From Actinocrinis puniceicyclus (GTDB lineage: Bacteria > Actinomycetota > Actinomycetes > Streptomycetales > Catenulisporaceae), in contig NZ_JAGSXH010000001.1 in the NCBI RefSeq assembly GCF_018283645.1, forward strand, positions 103,887 to 167,886: a DNA stretch of 64,000 nucleotides, given 5' to 3'. The translations under genes and the position numbers were made by a program. The number at the start of each line of letters is the position of its first letter. Within the stretch, counting starts at the first letter, position 1. The notes beneath the pieces are model-generated. The model had not been told where the DNA came from. It saw nothing but the letters and a program-made list of their open reading frames with translations, and searched no databases. This document shows positions 1 through 9,129 of the stretch, piece by piece.

Positions 1-1019
1 TGGAGGGCTTCGACTTCGGCGTCGGGGTGCTGCTGCACGCGATCGGCCGGGACGAACGCGAACGCGGACTGCTGCTGCGCACCATCGGGCCGGTCTGGGA
101 CGGCAACGAGGTGTGGCTGCTGGTGGCCGGCGGCGCGACCTTCGCCGCGTTCCCACAGTGGTACGCGACCCTGTTCAGCGGCTTCTACCTCGCGCTGCTG
201 CTGATCCTCGTCGCGCTCATCGTGCGGGTGCTCGCGATCGAATACCGCAACAAGGAGAGCGATCCGGTCTGGCGCAAGCGCTGGGACCTGGTGCACTCCG
301 TCAGCGCCGCGGTGCCCGCGCTGCTGTGGGGCGTCGCGTTCGGCAACATCGTGCGCGGCGTGCCGATCGACGCGGCGCACAACTACACCGGCTCGTTCTT
401 CACCCTGCTCAATCCGTACGCGCTGCTCGGCGGCCTGACGACGCTGACGGTGTTCACGCTGCACGGCGCGGTGTTCCTGGCGCTCAAGACCACCGGCGAG
501 CTTCGTGACCGGGCACGCAAGACGGTGCTGCTGGTCGGGCCCGGCGCGGCGATCTTCGCGGTGGGTTTCCTGACGTGGACCCTGGTCGACCTCGACGGCG
601 CTTCGCACGGTCACATCGCGGCGAGCGCGGTCGCGGCGGTGCTGGCGGCGCTGACGCTGGTCGGCGGGCTGCTGGCCACGTGGAAAGACCGCGACGGCTG
701 GGCCTTCGCCGGGACCGCCGCGGCGATCGTGGCGACGACCGCGGCACTGTTCCTGGCGCTGCACCCGGCGGTGATGCCGTCGACGACCTCCGCGGCGTAC
801 AGCCTGACGGTGACCAACGCCTCGTCGAGCCATTACACGCTGACGGTGATGAGCTGGGTGGCCCTGGCCTTCACGCCGCTCGTGCTGCTGTATCAGGCCT
901 GGACGTACTGGGTGTTCCGGGCGCGCGTCACCGGCGACGGTTCGGTGTCCGTGCTGGCCCGCCGCTCGGGCCCCGAGGGCGAACTGCCCGGCCACACACA
1001 TGAAGGCAGCGCTGCGTGA
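1..1019 (+). CDS. cydB: Cytochrome bd ubiquinol oxidase subunit II (5' partial)
   Basis: This is the membrane subunit of the bd-type terminal oxidase, which oxidises quinol and reduces O2 at high affinity. The reading frame is open from base 3 and begins with E-G-F-D-F-G-V-G, the conserved end of the first CydB helix, so only about 20 N-terminal residues and the start codon lie outside the window. About 338 residues are visible, with several long hydrophobic helices typical of CydB. The stop overlaps the GTG start of the next gene (GTGA), so cydB and cydDC are translationally coupled. cydA should lie just upstream, outside the window. The operon arrangement fits microaerobic respiration. Confidence 0.93.
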   Translation, partial: EGFDFGVGVLLHAIGRDERERGLLLRTIGPVWDGNEVWLLVAGGATFAAFPQWYATLFSGFYLALLLILVALIVRVLAIEYRNKESDPVWRKRWDLVHSVSAAVPALLWGVAFGNIVRGVPIDAAHNYTGSFFTLLNPYALLGGLTTLTVFTLHGAVFLALKTTGELRDRARKTVLLVGPGAAIFAVGFLTWTLVDLDGASHGHIAASAVAAVLAALTLVGGLLATWKDRDGWAFAGTAAAIVATTAALFLALHPAVMPSTTSAAYSLTVTNASSSHYTLTVMSWVALAFTPLVLLYQAWTYWVFRARVTGDGSVSVLARRSGPEGELPGHTHEGSAA

Positions 1020-4000
1020 AACCGGTCGATCCCCGGCTGGTGCGGCGGGCCCGGCCGGTGCGGGCGTTCCTCGCCGCACTGGCCGGGATCGGCACGCTGG
1101 ACGCGGTACTGCTGGTGGTGCAGGCGACGCTGCTCGCGGACCTGGTCTCGCGGCTGGTGCTGACGCCGGACGCGCGGGATCCGTACGCGCCCGCGGTGAT
1201 CGGCCTCGTCGCCGCCAGTCTCGGGCGGGCCGCGCTCGCCTGGATGCGGGAGTCCTTCGCGGCGCGGACCTCCACGGCCGTGAAGGCCGCGCTGCGCGCC
1301 GATCTGATCAGTTCTCTGATCCGTGGGCCGGCGCGGGCGGCCGACCGGGAACGCACGGGTGAGGCCGCGGTCCTGGCGACGCGCGGCATCGACGCGCTCG
1401 ACGGCTACTTCTCGCGCTACCTGCCGCAGTTGGCGCTGGCCGCGATCGTGCCGGCCGTGGTGGGCGCGCGGATCCTGGCCGCCGATCCGATCAGCGCCCT
1501 GATCATCGCGCTGACCGTGCCGCTCATCCCGGTGTTCATGGTGTTGATCGGGCTGATGACCCGCGACCATCTCGCCCGCCGCTGGAACGCGCTGGAGCGG
1601 CTCGGCGGGCACTTCCTGGAGGTGGTCGCCGGGCTGCCGACGCTGGTCGCGTTCGGCCGCGCGGAGGGGCAGCGGGCCGCGATACGCCGCGCCGCCGAGG
1701 CGCACCGGCGCGAGACCGGCAGGACGCTGCGCGTCGCCTTCCTCTCCTCGCTGGTGCTGGAACTGATCGCGATGCTCTCCGTCGCGCTGGTGGCCGTCGC
1801 GATCGGGCTGCGGCTCGCGGACGGCGGGCTGAGCCTGCGCACCGGGCTGCTGGTGCTGATCTGCGCGCCCGAGGTCTACCTGCCGCTGCGGCTGGTCGGC
1901 GCGCGGTACCACGAGGCCGCGGAGGGCCTGGCGGCGACGGAGCGGATCTTCGCACTGACGGACGCCGAGCAGCCGCAGGCCGGACTCGGCACCGCTGCCG
2001 GGGCCGCGGGCGACGGCGGGGCCGCGGCCGGGAGCTTCGCGCGCGCGCCGAGGCTCGCGCCGGCGACGATCCGTTTCGAAGGGGTGCGCGTCAACCACGA
2101 GGGCCGCGGCGTGCACGTCGTGCCGGACCTGGAAATCCCGCTTGCGGAGGGCCGGGTCACCGCGCTGGTCGGTCCGAGCGGCGCGGGCAAGACCACGCTG
2201 CTGCACCTCCTTCTCGGCTTCGACACGTTGTCCGGCGGGCGCATCACGGTCGGCGGCGAGGAACTCACCGCGGCGGACCTGACGGCCTGGCGTCGTCAGT
2301 CGGCCTGGCTGCCGCAGCGCCCGCGGCTGACCGGCCGCACGGTCGCGGACGCGATCCGGCTCGGGCGTCCGGACGCCACCGAAGCCGACCTCGCGCGCGC
2401 CGCGCGCGCCGCCGGCATCGACTTCCCGCTCGACACCCCGCTCGGCCGCGACGGCACGGCGGTCTCCGGCGGCCAAGCGCGCCGGGTCGCGCTCGCGCGC
2501 GCGATCCTGCGGAACGCCGCGCTGGTCCTGCTGGACGAGCCGACCGAGCACTTGGATCCGGAGACCGAGCGCTCGATCACCGCGGCGCTGCGCGCCTGGC
2601 TGCCCGGACGCACCGCGCTGCTGATCACGCACCGCCCGGCCTTGCTCGAATTCTGCGACACTATCGTGCGTATCGACGGCCCGCGCGGCGAGTACGCGCA
2701 GCAGGCCGCGGCCACGCAGCCGGCCTTGTGCACGCAGACGCTCGCGCCCAGCGCGGCCGCTCGACCACCCGCCGAACCGCCGGCAGAGAGCGACGAGCCG
2801 GGCAGCGCCGACAGTTCGAGCAGTGCCGGCGACTCACGCGGCGCCGAAAGTTCAAGCGACACCGACAGTTCGAGCAGTGCCGATGACGCGAGCAGCGCCG
2901 ACAGCGCCGACAGCATCAGGAGTATCAGGGGGCGTCTTCTCGCGGCGATCGGTCTCGCGGGCGCAGCGGCGCTGTGCAGCGTCGGCCTGGCCGCGGCCTC
3001 CGCGTGGCTCATCGCCACCGCCGCGCTGCGGCCGCCCCTGCTCACCCTCCAGGTCGGGATCGCCGCGGTGCAGGCGTTCGGATTCGGCCGGGCGACACTG
3101 CGTTACGCCGAACGCCTCGCCGGGCATGACGCGACGCTGCGGCTGCTCGCGGGCCTGCGGGTGGACGTGTACCGCGGGCTGGTGCGCCGCGCCCCGGCCG
3201 CCATGGCCGCCGAGCACGGCGGCGACCTGCTGGCGAACCTGACCTCCGACATCGAGGCCGCACAGGACCTGTTCCTCAAGGTTCTGCTTCCCTCGGCCGG
3301 GGCCGTGGTCTCCTGCGCGGGCCTGCTGCTGTTCGACCTGCTCGCCCTGCCCGGCAGCGCACTGATCCTGCTGCTCGGGCTCGGCGTCGGCGCGCTGGCC
3401 GTCCCGGCGCTCGCCCGGGCGACCGGCCGCGGCGCCGAGCGGCGTACCGCACAGGTTCGCAGCCTGCTGGCGCAGCACACGGTTGACCTGCTCGGCGCGC
3501 TGCCGGACCTGGTCGCGTACGGCGCGGCCGAACGACAGGCCGAACTGATCGCCCAGGACGACCGGCGGCTGACCGCGCTGGAACGGCGCGGCGCGCTGGC
3601 CGGCGGACTCGGGCAGGCCCTCAACCTGCTGGCCGCCGGGGCGACCTGCGCGGCCCTGGCCGTGATCGCCCTGGACGCGGCCCGCTCCGGCCGGGCCGGC
3701 GGACCGGTGCTCGCCGCGGTCGTACTCGCCCCGATCGCGCTGTTCGAACTGCTCGCCGCGCTGCCCGACGCCGCCCGCGGCTACGACCGCGGCCGGGCCG
3801 GATGGGAACGGCTGCACCGGATCGCCGACGCGCCCCGGCTCGTGGCCGCGCCCCTCGTCGCGCAGCCGCTGGCCTGGACAGACACCTCCGTGCTCGAATT
3901 CGACCGCGTCACCGCCGCGTGGCCCGACCCTGACACGCTCGGCGCCCCCGTCGCGCGGCCGGCAGTACAAGAGGTCTCATTCACCGTGCACGCGGGCGAA

Positions 4001-4621
4001 CACATCGAGCTTTCCGGCCCCAGCGGCGCCGGAAAGTCCACCGTGGCCGCCCTCGCGGCGCGCTACCTGGACCCCGTGCGCGGAGCGGTACGCATCGACG
4101 GAACCGACCTGCGCGAAACCGATCCCGACGATGTGCGCGCCCTGGTCGCCGTGTGCGGACAGGACGCACACCTCTTCGACACCAGCATCCGGGAGAACCT
4201 GCGGATCGCGGACCCGGCCGCCACCGAGGCGCAACTGTGGCGGGCGCTGGCGGCCGTGCGCCTCGACGACTGGGTGCGCAGCCTGCCGTCGGGATGGGAC
4301 ACCGCTGTCGGCCAACTCGGCGACGCGGTGTCGGGCGGAGAGCGGCAACGCATCGCACTGGCCCGTGCGCTGCTGAGCCCCGCGCCGATCGTCGTGCTCG
4401 ACGAACCGCTCGCCCACCTGGACGCCGAGACTGCCGCGGCGGTGGAGCAGAACCTGCGCCGGGAACTGAGCGGCCGTACCGTGGTCTGGATCCGGCACGC
4501 GGCCGCGGCGGCGCCGCACGGCCAGCCTGGTCAGTCCGGTCAGCCTGGTCATTCCGGCCAGTCCGGCGCACCGGATTCGCCCGTCGAGTCGCGGCGCCGC
4601 ATCAGCGTCGGCGCGCCCTGA
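1016..4621 (+). CDS. cydDC: Fused CydD-CydC thiol reductant ABC exporter
   Basis: This is a 1,201-residue fusion of two ABC half-transporters. The CydDC family exports cysteine/glutathione-type reductants needed to assemble cytochrome bd. The N-terminal half has a six-helix membrane domain, Walker A GPSGAGKTT (about residue 388), signature VSGGQ and Walker B LVLLDEP. The C-terminal half repeats this order with GPSGAGKST, VSGGERQR and IVVLDEP. The halves are joined by a low-complexity Ser/Asp/Ala linker at about residues 585-640. Fused cydCD genes are known in Streptomyces and relatives. The GTG start overlaps the cydB stop. The C-terminus ends in a short Gly/Gln/Ser-rich tail. Confidence 0.93.
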   Translation: MKPVDPRLVRRARPVRAFLAALAGIGTLDAVLLVVQATLLADLVSRLVLTPDARDPYAPAVIGLVAASLGRAALAWMRESFAARTSTAVKAALRADLISSLIRGPARAADRERTGEAAVLATRGIDALDGYFSRYLPQLALAAIVPAVVGARILAADPISALIIALTVPLIPVFMVLIGLMTRDHLARRWNALERLGGHFLEVVAGLPTLVAFGRAEGQRAAIRRAAEAHRRETGRTLRVAFLSSLVLELIAMLSVALVAVAIGLRLADGGLSLRTGLLVLICAPEVYLPLRLVGARYHEAAEGLAATERIFALTDAEQPQAGLGTAAGAAGDGGAAAGSFARAPRLAPATIRFEGVRVNHEGRGVHVVPDLEIPLAEGRVTALVGPSGAGKTTLLHLLLGFDTLSGGRITVGGEELTAADLTAWRRQSAWLPQRPRLTGRTVADAIRLGRPDATEADLARAARAAGIDFPLDTPLGRDGTAVSGGQARRVALARAILRNAALVLLDEPTEHLDPETERSITAALRAWLPGRTALLITHRPALLEFCDTIVRIDGPRGEYAQQAAATQPALCTQTLAPSAAARPPAEPPAESDEPGSADSSSSAGDSRGAESSSDTDSSSSADDASSADSADSIRSIRGRLLAAIGLAGAAALCSVGLAAASAWLIATAALRPPLLTLQVGIAAVQAFGFGRATLRYAERLAGHDATLRLLAGLRVDVYRGLVRRAPAAMAAEHGGDLLANLTSDIEAAQDLFLKVLLPSAGAVVSCAGLLLFDLLALPGSALILLLGLGVGALAVPALARATGRGAERRTAQVRSLLAQHTVDLLGALPDLVAYGAAERQAELIAQDDRRLTALERRGALAGGLGQALNLLAAGATCAALAVIALDAARSGRAGGPVLAAVVLAPIALFELLAALPDAARGYDRGRAGWERLHRIADAPRLVAAPLVAQPLAWTDTSVLEFDRVTAAWPDPDTLGAPVARPAVQEVSFTVHAGEHIELSGPSGAGKSTVAALAARYLDPVRGAVRIDGTDLRETDPDDVRALVAVCGQDAHLFDTSIRENLRIADPAATEAQLWRALAAVRLDDWVRSLPSGWDTAVGQLGDAVSGGERQRIALARALLSPAPIVVLDEPLAHLDAETAAAVEQNLRRELSGRTVVWIRHAAAAAPHGQPGQSGQPGHSGQSGAPDSPVESRRRISVGAP

Positions 4622-4715
4622 CCTGACCTGGCACGCGACGCCGCGTATCGGCGAGCGCTGACACGCCGGCCGGAATCGCGGGACGAAAGGCAGCGGGGAA
4701 AGTACCGGCAAAAGT

Positions 4716-4749
4716 GACGCTGAGCCCTGACGTATCAGGGCTCAGCGTC
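4716..4749. terminator. Perfect hairpin between convergent genes
   Basis: A 15-bp perfect inverted repeat (arms 4716-4730 and 4735-4749) with a 4-base CGTA loop lies between the end of cydDC and the end of the leftward universal stress gene. There is no clear T tract, but the symmetry and position suit a bidirectional terminator. Confidence 0.75.
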
Positions 4750-4789
4750 TCAGCTTCGGGCCCGCGCCGGGGCCCGAAGGGATCTGCGT

Positions 4790-5671
4790 TCAGCGGATCG
4801 GCACCACCGCGACGGGTGCGTGCACGTGGCCGAGCAGGCCGTGGATCACCGGGCCCACGCCCAGCGACAGCGGTGCGAGCCGCCGGTGCGCGCCGACGAC
4901 GACGAGACGCGCCGAGGTCGAGGCGTCGGCCAGGACCGCCGAGGGGTGGCCGCGCTGCACACTGATGGCCACCGGCACGTCCGGGTACTTCTCCCGCATG
5001 GCCTTCAACTGCTCGATCATGCGCTCCGCGGCCTGCCGGGCGAGGATGTCGGTCTCGCTCAGGTAGTCCTGCGCATGCGCCGGGTACGGCGCCCAGGCGT
5101 GCACCGCCCGCAGCGCCGCTCCGTAGCGCACCGCCTGTTCGAACGCGAACCGGATCGCCTCATCGGCCTGGTCGTCCTGCATGCCGAGAACGACCTCGCC
5201 GGTGCGCTCGTCGTCGTGGTCGTATCCGCGCACCACCACGGTCGCGCAGTGCGCGTGCGCCACAAGCCGCGCGCTGACCGAACCGAGCGGCAGCCCGGCG
5301 AATCCACCCCGGCCGCGCGTGCCCACCACGACCAGGTCCGCGTCACCGCTCGCGGTCACCAGCGCGCCGGCCGCGCCGGCACGCACCAACTCGGTGGTGA
5401 CCTCCAGTTGCGGATGCGTCTCCAGCACGTGATGCGCAACCTGCGCGAGCAGTTTCCCGCCCGCCTCGCCGGCCGTGTGCACGTGCTCGGCGTGTACGCC
5501 CGGCTCGTACAACGCCGAGCTCGGATCGGAATCCAGCGCGTGGATGATGTGCAGCGGCAGCCCGCGTTCCTGCGCCTCGGCCGCCGCCCACGTGGCGGCG
5601 CGCGCCGCGTGCCCGGAGGCGTCCACTCCGACGACGACACGACGGCTGTGCAGGGTCTCGTCTCTGGTCAT
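4790..5671 (-). CDS. Universal stress protein, tandem UspA domains
   Basis: This 293-residue protein has two UspA domains, as is common in actinobacteria. The first domain carries the nucleotide-binding pattern G-x2-G-x9-G-S (in VVGTRGRGG...LGSVS). The second ends with a similar VVVGAHRR...LGVGPVIHGLL segment. Family members bind ATP and act in dormancy or low-oxygen stress. The ATG at 5671 was chosen because GGAGG stands at a proper distance and the protein starts directly into R-R-V-V-V-G-V-D-A-S, the usual first strand. It lies downstream of a second Usp gene on the same strand, 173 bp away. Much longer open frames on this strand around here are high-GC artefacts. Confidence 0.92.
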   Translation of the reverse strand: MTRDETLHSRRVVVGVDASGHAARAATWAAAEAQERGLPLHIIHALDSDPSSALYEPGVHAEHVHTAGEAGGKLLAQVAHHVLETHPQLEVTTELVRAGAAGALVTASGDADLVVVGTRGRGGFAGLPLGSVSARLVAHAHCATVVVRGYDHDDERTGEVVLGMQDDQADEAIRFAFEQAVRYGAALRAVHAWAPYPAHAQDYLSETDILARQAAERMIEQLKAMREKYPDVPVAISVQRGHPSAVLADASTSARLVVVGAHRRLAPLSLGVGPVIHGLLGHVHAPVAVVPIR

Positions 5672-5844
5672 GGCTGCCTCCAGGCCCTCGATGCGGCTTC
5701 TCCAACGCCGAGTCCAGCATCCCGCCGCCGTGATCGCGCCGACAGAGTCGTTCGTCCCAGCGCCCACCGGGCTTTCGGGCCGGCGCCCGCTGGCTTCGGG
5801 CTTCGGGCTTCGGACCGAACTCGGTGCTCTCCGTGAGACCGGGC

Positions 5845-6747
5845 TCAGTTCTGGGCGCCGTGCGGTGTGATCGGCACGATCGCGACGGGGCACGGTGCGT
5901 GGGTCAACAACGCGTGCAGGACCGAGCCGACGCCGATCGACAGTGCCGTGCGATGCCGGTGCGCGCCGAGGACCAGCAGCCGTGCGTCGCGGGCCGCGTC
6001 GACGAGCGCGGCGGCCGGGACCGCGCAGACGGCGTCCGCCTGCGCGGGGACCATGTCGTGAGCGCGCAGCGCCGGCTTGAGCAGCGCCTTGAGCAGTTCG
6101 TCCGCGGCGGTTGCGAGAACCGAGGGCTCGATGTAGTAGTAGCCGTTGTACGGCGGGACCGGCTGCCAGGCGTGCACCGCGCGCAGCGGCTCGCCCAGTT
6201 CCTCGGCCAGCAGGAAACCGAAGTCGATCACCTCGGCAGGCTCGCGCGCCGCGACACCGAGCACGATCCCGTGCCCGGCCCGGTGCTCGGCGGCCGGTTC
6301 CTCCTCGGCGGGCACCAGGACCATCGGTCCGTGGCTGTGGGCGGCCAGGCGCAGCCCGACCGAGCCGAGCCGCAGGCCCGGGAAGCCGCCGTGTCCGCGC
6401 GTGCCCACGACCGTCAGCGCCGCCTGGCCGCTGGCCGCCACCAGCGCCTCGGCCGGCTCGTCCGCGCAGATCTCGGTGCTGATCCACAATCCCGGGAACT
6501 TCTCCAGCAGTTCGGAACGCAGCCGGTCGAGCAGCTCCTCCGCCTGCTTGGTGCGGTTCTGCCGGTATTCCTCGAAGGGCAGGCGGCTGAGCAGCGTGGC
6601 CGCGCCGCTCAGGTTGAGCGCGTGCACCAGATGCAGACCGGTGCCGCGGTGCGCCGCCAGAGCGGCGGCCCAGTCCGCCGCCCGAGCAGCGCCACGGGAG
6701 CCGTCGACGCCGACGACGATGCGCTGTGACGCTGGATAAGTGTTCAT
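5845..6747 (-). CDS. Universal stress protein, tandem UspA domains
   Basis: This 300-residue paralogue of the neighbouring Usp also has two UspA domains. Visible motifs are R-I-V-V-V-G-V-D-G-S at the start, VVGTRGHGG...LGSVG in domain 1 and VLGAHRHR...IGVGSVLHALL in domain 2. The ATG at 6747 has only a weak GGAG upstream. It is divergent from the CBS-BON gene across a 256-bp region that contains a DosR-box-like site at 6857, about 110 bp upstream of this start. The arrangement fits DosR-type hypoxic induction, which is typical of actinobacterial Usp genes. Confidence 0.92.
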   Translation of the reverse strand: MNTYPASQRIVVGVDGSRGAARAADWAAALAAHRGTGLHLVHALNLSGAATLLSRLPFEEYRQNRTKQAEELLDRLRSELLEKFPGLWISTEICADEPAEALVAASGQAALTVVGTRGHGGFPGLRLGSVGLRLAAHSHGPMVLVPAEEEPAAEHRAGHGIVLGVAAREPAEVIDFGFLLAEELGEPLRAVHAWQPVPPYNGYYYIEPSVLATAADELLKALLKPALRAHDMVPAQADAVCAVPAAALVDAARDARLLVLGAHRHRTALSIGVGSVLHALLTHAPCPVAIVPITPHGAQN

Positions 6748-6856
6748 GATCGCGCTCCGGTCTTGCGGGGCGGTCACCGGACGGCGGCCGCCGGTCCTCG
6801 ATTTCAGCTTCCCGCCCCCGGCCCGCGGCCGCACGGGCCGCGGGTACCGTCTCGCC

Positions 6857-6870
6857 GGGCCGTTGGTCCC
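6857..6870. promoter_or_regulatory. DosR/DevR-box-like site in the usp / CBS-BON divergent promoter
   Basis: The minus-strand reading is GGGACCAACGGCCC, which fits the actinobacterial DosR box pattern GGGACC-nnn-GGCCC. The same 14-mer recurs at 14446 in the ppdK promoter, in a longer shared stretch CGGGACCAACGGCCCGG. It lies between divergent usp and CBS-BON genes. Binding is inferred from the motif only. Confidence 0.6.
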
Positions 6871-7003
6871 GCCCCCGGCTGCCGTAGCGCCCGGCCGGAG
6901 CCGACCTACCGCGGCCGTTCGCCCCACCCGCGGCGGGACCGGCGCCCCTGCCGCCGCGGCCCCGGCGGGACGATGATCGACTGGAGGAATGAGGAGGCCG
7001 AAA

Positions 7004-7735
7004 ATGGCGCACCGCACCGTGGAAAGCGTGATGACGCCGGTCGCGCAGGTCGTGTCGGTCCGGCCGGGGACCCCGTACAAGGAAGTCGTCAAGCTGCTGA
7101 CGCAGCACGCGGTCAGCGCCGTGCCGGTGCTCGGCGAGGCGGGGCACGTCCTGGGCGTGGTTTCCGAAGCCGACCTGCTGTTCAAGGAGACCCGCACGGC
7201 CTCGTCCGGCTCGGCCAGGGCGGCGATCTCCCCCAAGCAGGCGCTCTCCAGGCACAAGGCCGAAGGCGCCACCGCGGTCGAGCTGATGACCGCTCCCGCG
7301 GTCACCATCCGGCCGGACGAACAGGTCGCCGCGGCGGCACGCAGGCTGGAGGAGCACCGGATCAAGCGGATGCCGGTCGTCGACGGCGAGGGCCGGCTCG
7401 TCGGCATCGTCAGCCGCCGCGACCTGCTGCGGGTGTTCCTGCGCACCGACCGGGAAATGGAAGCGGAGCTGCGCTCGCTGCTGGTGGACTCCTTCTGGAT
7501 CGATCCGAACGGCTGGAGCGCGCGGGTCTCCGAGGGCAGGGTGCTGCTCTCCGGCCGGATGGACCGGCGCAGCACGGTGCGGATCGCCGAGAGCGCGGCC
7601 CGCCGGATCGACGGCGTGGTGGCGGTGGACAACGAGCTGACCTACACCGAGGACGACTCGCAGGTTCCGCCGGTCAGGGAGGTGCCGTTCAAGGGCGTGT
7701 TCGCCGGCCTGCACCGCTCCGGCGGCCGGCACTGA
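7004..7735 (+). CDS. CBS-pair and BON domain protein
   Basis: This 243-residue protein has a pair of CBS domains (about residues 7-60 and 80-137, each with an ESVMTP or ELMTAP type entry) followed by a BON domain (about 155-215, containing V-x-L-S-G and a D-G-V-V-A-V-D-N-E-L strand). CBS pairs sense adenine nucleotides; BON domains are linked to membranes or phospholipid. Similar proteins belong to hypoxia-type regulons of actinobacteria. The ATG at 7004 is preferred over an in-frame ATG at 6989 because AGGAGG stands 7 bases upstream of it. The flavodoxin-like gene follows 27 bases downstream, likely in the same transcript. Confidence 0.88.
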   Translation: MAHRTVESVMTPVAQVVSVRPGTPYKEVVKLLTQHAVSAVPVLGEAGHVLGVVSEADLLFKETRTASSGSARAAISPKQALSRHKAEGATAVELMTAPAVTIRPDEQVAAAARRLEEHRIKRMPVVDGEGRLVGIVSRRDLLRVFLRTDREMEAELRSLLVDSFWIDPNGWSARVSEGRVLLSGRMDRRSTVRIAESAARRIDGVVAVDNELTYTEDDSQVPPVREVPFKGVFAGLHRSGGRH

Positions 7736-7762
7736 CCGGGACCTCGCGATGAGGTTCCTGAA

Positions 7763-8275
7763 ATGAAGGTTCTGATCTGCGTGGCGAGCAGGCACGAGGC
7801 GACCGCGCAGATCGCCGAGGTGCTCGCGCGGACGCTTTCGGACCGCGGCCTGGATGTCAGGACGCTGCAATCTGGCTCGGCCACCGCGGCTGACGTCGAT
7901 GACTGTGACGCGCTCATCCTCGGCAGCGCGGTGTACCTGGGCCGGTGGATGGCCGAAGCCCGGGACCTGGTGGACCGCGTCGGCGGGCAGCTGAACGGCA
8001 AACCGGTCTGGCTGTTCTCCAGCGGGCCGGTCGGCGACCCGCCACAGCCCGCACCGGACGCCGCTCTCGACATGTCGGAACTGATCAGCGCGACGGCGGC
8101 GCAGGAGCATCGGCTCTTCGGCGGCAGGCTGGCGCGCAAGCGGCTCGGCGTCGTCGAGCGCACGCTCGTGGCGGTGATGCGCGTGCGCGACAGCGACAAC
8201 CGGCAGTGGGAGCAGATCAGGGCCTGGGGCGAGCAGATCGCCGGCCGGTTGCGCGCGACTTCCCCGCCCGCCTGA
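7763..8275 (+). CDS. Flavodoxin-domain protein
   Basis: This 170-residue protein begins M-K-V-L-I-C-V-A-S-R-H-E-A-T, the FMN phosphate-binding loop region of the flavodoxin/HemG (menaquinone-dependent protoporphyrinogen oxidase-like) fold. It has D-A-L-I-L-G-S-A-V-Y and W-L-F-S-S-G-P as further flavodoxin landmarks. It probably acts as a small flavin redox protein. The start has a GAGG-type site 8 bases upstream. The gene follows the CBS-BON gene and converges on hypC. The exact electron partner cannot be told from sequence. Confidence 0.82.
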   Translation: MKVLICVASRHEATAQIAEVLARTLSDRGLDVRTLQSGSATAADVDDCDALILGSAVYLGRWMAEARDLVDRVGGQLNGKPVWLFSSGPVGDPPQPAPDAALDMSELISATAAQEHRLFGGRLARKRLGVVERTLVAVMRVRDSDNRQWEQIRAWGEQIAGRLRATSPPA

Positions 8276-8319
8276 TCACGCAGCCGCCTGTTCGCACATC
8301 ACGATCACGCCTCCACCGA

Positions 8320-8538
8320 TCACAGGGAGCGCAGCAGTTCCAGCGCGGCGAGCGCCTCGGCCTCCGCCATCCTGTCGACGGCGAACCCGACGTGCACGAT
8401 CACGTATTCGCCCACCGCGGCGTCCGGGACCATCGCGAGACTCACCTGCTTGACTCCGTCGTCGCATTCGACCATCGCCACCGCAAAGGGCTCCGCCTGG
8501 CGGACCTCCACGATCCGTCCGGGAACGCTCAGGCACAC
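8320..8538 (-). CDS. hypC: Hydrogenase assembly chaperone HypC/HupF
   Basis: This 72-residue protein starts with the family signature M-C-L-S-V-P-G-R-I-V-E-V. The N-terminal Cys is the residue HypC uses to carry the Fe(CN)2CO group with HypD. The start codon is GTG, with an AAGGGTGA-type site upstream. It is the last gene of the leftward ppdK-hydrogenase operon and lies 6 bp after the maturation protease. HypD, HypE, HypF, HypA and HypB are not in the window and must be encoded elsewhere. Confidence 0.9.
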   Translation of the reverse strand: MCLSVPGRIVEVRQAEPFAVAMVECDDGVKQVSLAMVPDAAVGEYVIVHVGFAVDRMAEAEALAALELLRSL

Positions 8539-8544
8539 GGCCGG

Positions 8545-9123
8545 TCACCCACCCTTCGCGGGCTTGCCGGCGCCCGCCGCCGCAGCGGCGAGAGCGCCGA
8601 GCACCTCGCGGCCGATCCTGGCCGCCAACTCGGGCACGGCCTGCGCCACCGGGCCCGAGAGGGGCGCGCCGAGGCGGAAGTCGCGGCCGTGTACAGCGTA
8701 GAGGATCAGCCGGCCGGGCAGCCGGTCCATGACGTGGGCGAGCCGCGCGGCGGCGCCGAGCCCGACCGCGTGGCTGGTGCCGCCGGGCTGCGCGCCGAAG
8801 TCCCCCACCTCGGGGTCCAGTTCCCTGCGATACACGAAACCGTGGCGTTCCGAGCCGCCGCGCACCGCGTCGAGAACCAGTGCGCACCGGTAGCCCTGCC
8901 AGAGGTCGATCATGCGCGCCGGCTCGCCGTCGCAGGCCGCGAGCCGCACCCGGTCGACCACCGCGGGATAGGCGCGCAGCGCCTCGATGACCGCGGCGCC
9001 GAAGCCGCCGTCACCGCGCATCTTCATGCCGACGCCGATCACGATGATCGAAGGGCTCGCCGCGCGCGCCGCGCCCGCCGCCGCACGGCCGCCGGGCTTG
9101 GCATGGGGAACGGAAGAGGACAT
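8545..9123 (-). CDS. [NiFe]-hydrogenase maturation protease (HycI/HybD family)
   Basis: This 192-residue protein is expected to remove the C-terminal tail of the large subunit after nickel insertion. It has the opening G-V-G-M-K-M-R-G-D-G-G-F-G, a D-G-E-P motif at the position of the second metal ligand and a T-S-H-A-V-G segment for the His ligand. In the family the first motif is usually G-N-x-x-R-G-D-D-G-x-G. Here the second Asp, which matches the nickel-binding Glu16 of HybD, is Gly, and the Asn is Met. Activity may therefore differ. An Ala-rich leader of about 24 residues precedes the domain. It starts 6 bp after the large-subunit stop. Confidence 0.85.
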   Translation of the reverse strand: MSSSVPHAKPGGRAAAGAARAASPSIIVIGVGMKMRGDGGFGAAVIEALRAYPAVVDRVRLAACDGEPARMIDLWQGYRCALVLDAVRGGSERHGFVYRRELDPEVGDFGAQPGGTSHAVGLGAAARLAHVMDRLPGRLILYAVHGRDFRLGAPLSGPVAQAVPELAARIGREVLGALAAAAAGAGKPAKGG

Positions 9124-9129
9124 GGCCGC

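Noticed and set aside
4790..8110. A 1,106-codon open frame on the minus strand covering two usp genes' region and beyond
   Set aside because: Only its last 293 codons are Usp-like; the rest lies antisense to the CBS-BON and flavodoxin genes or out of frame with the second Usp and has Arg/Gly/Ala-rich shadow composition.
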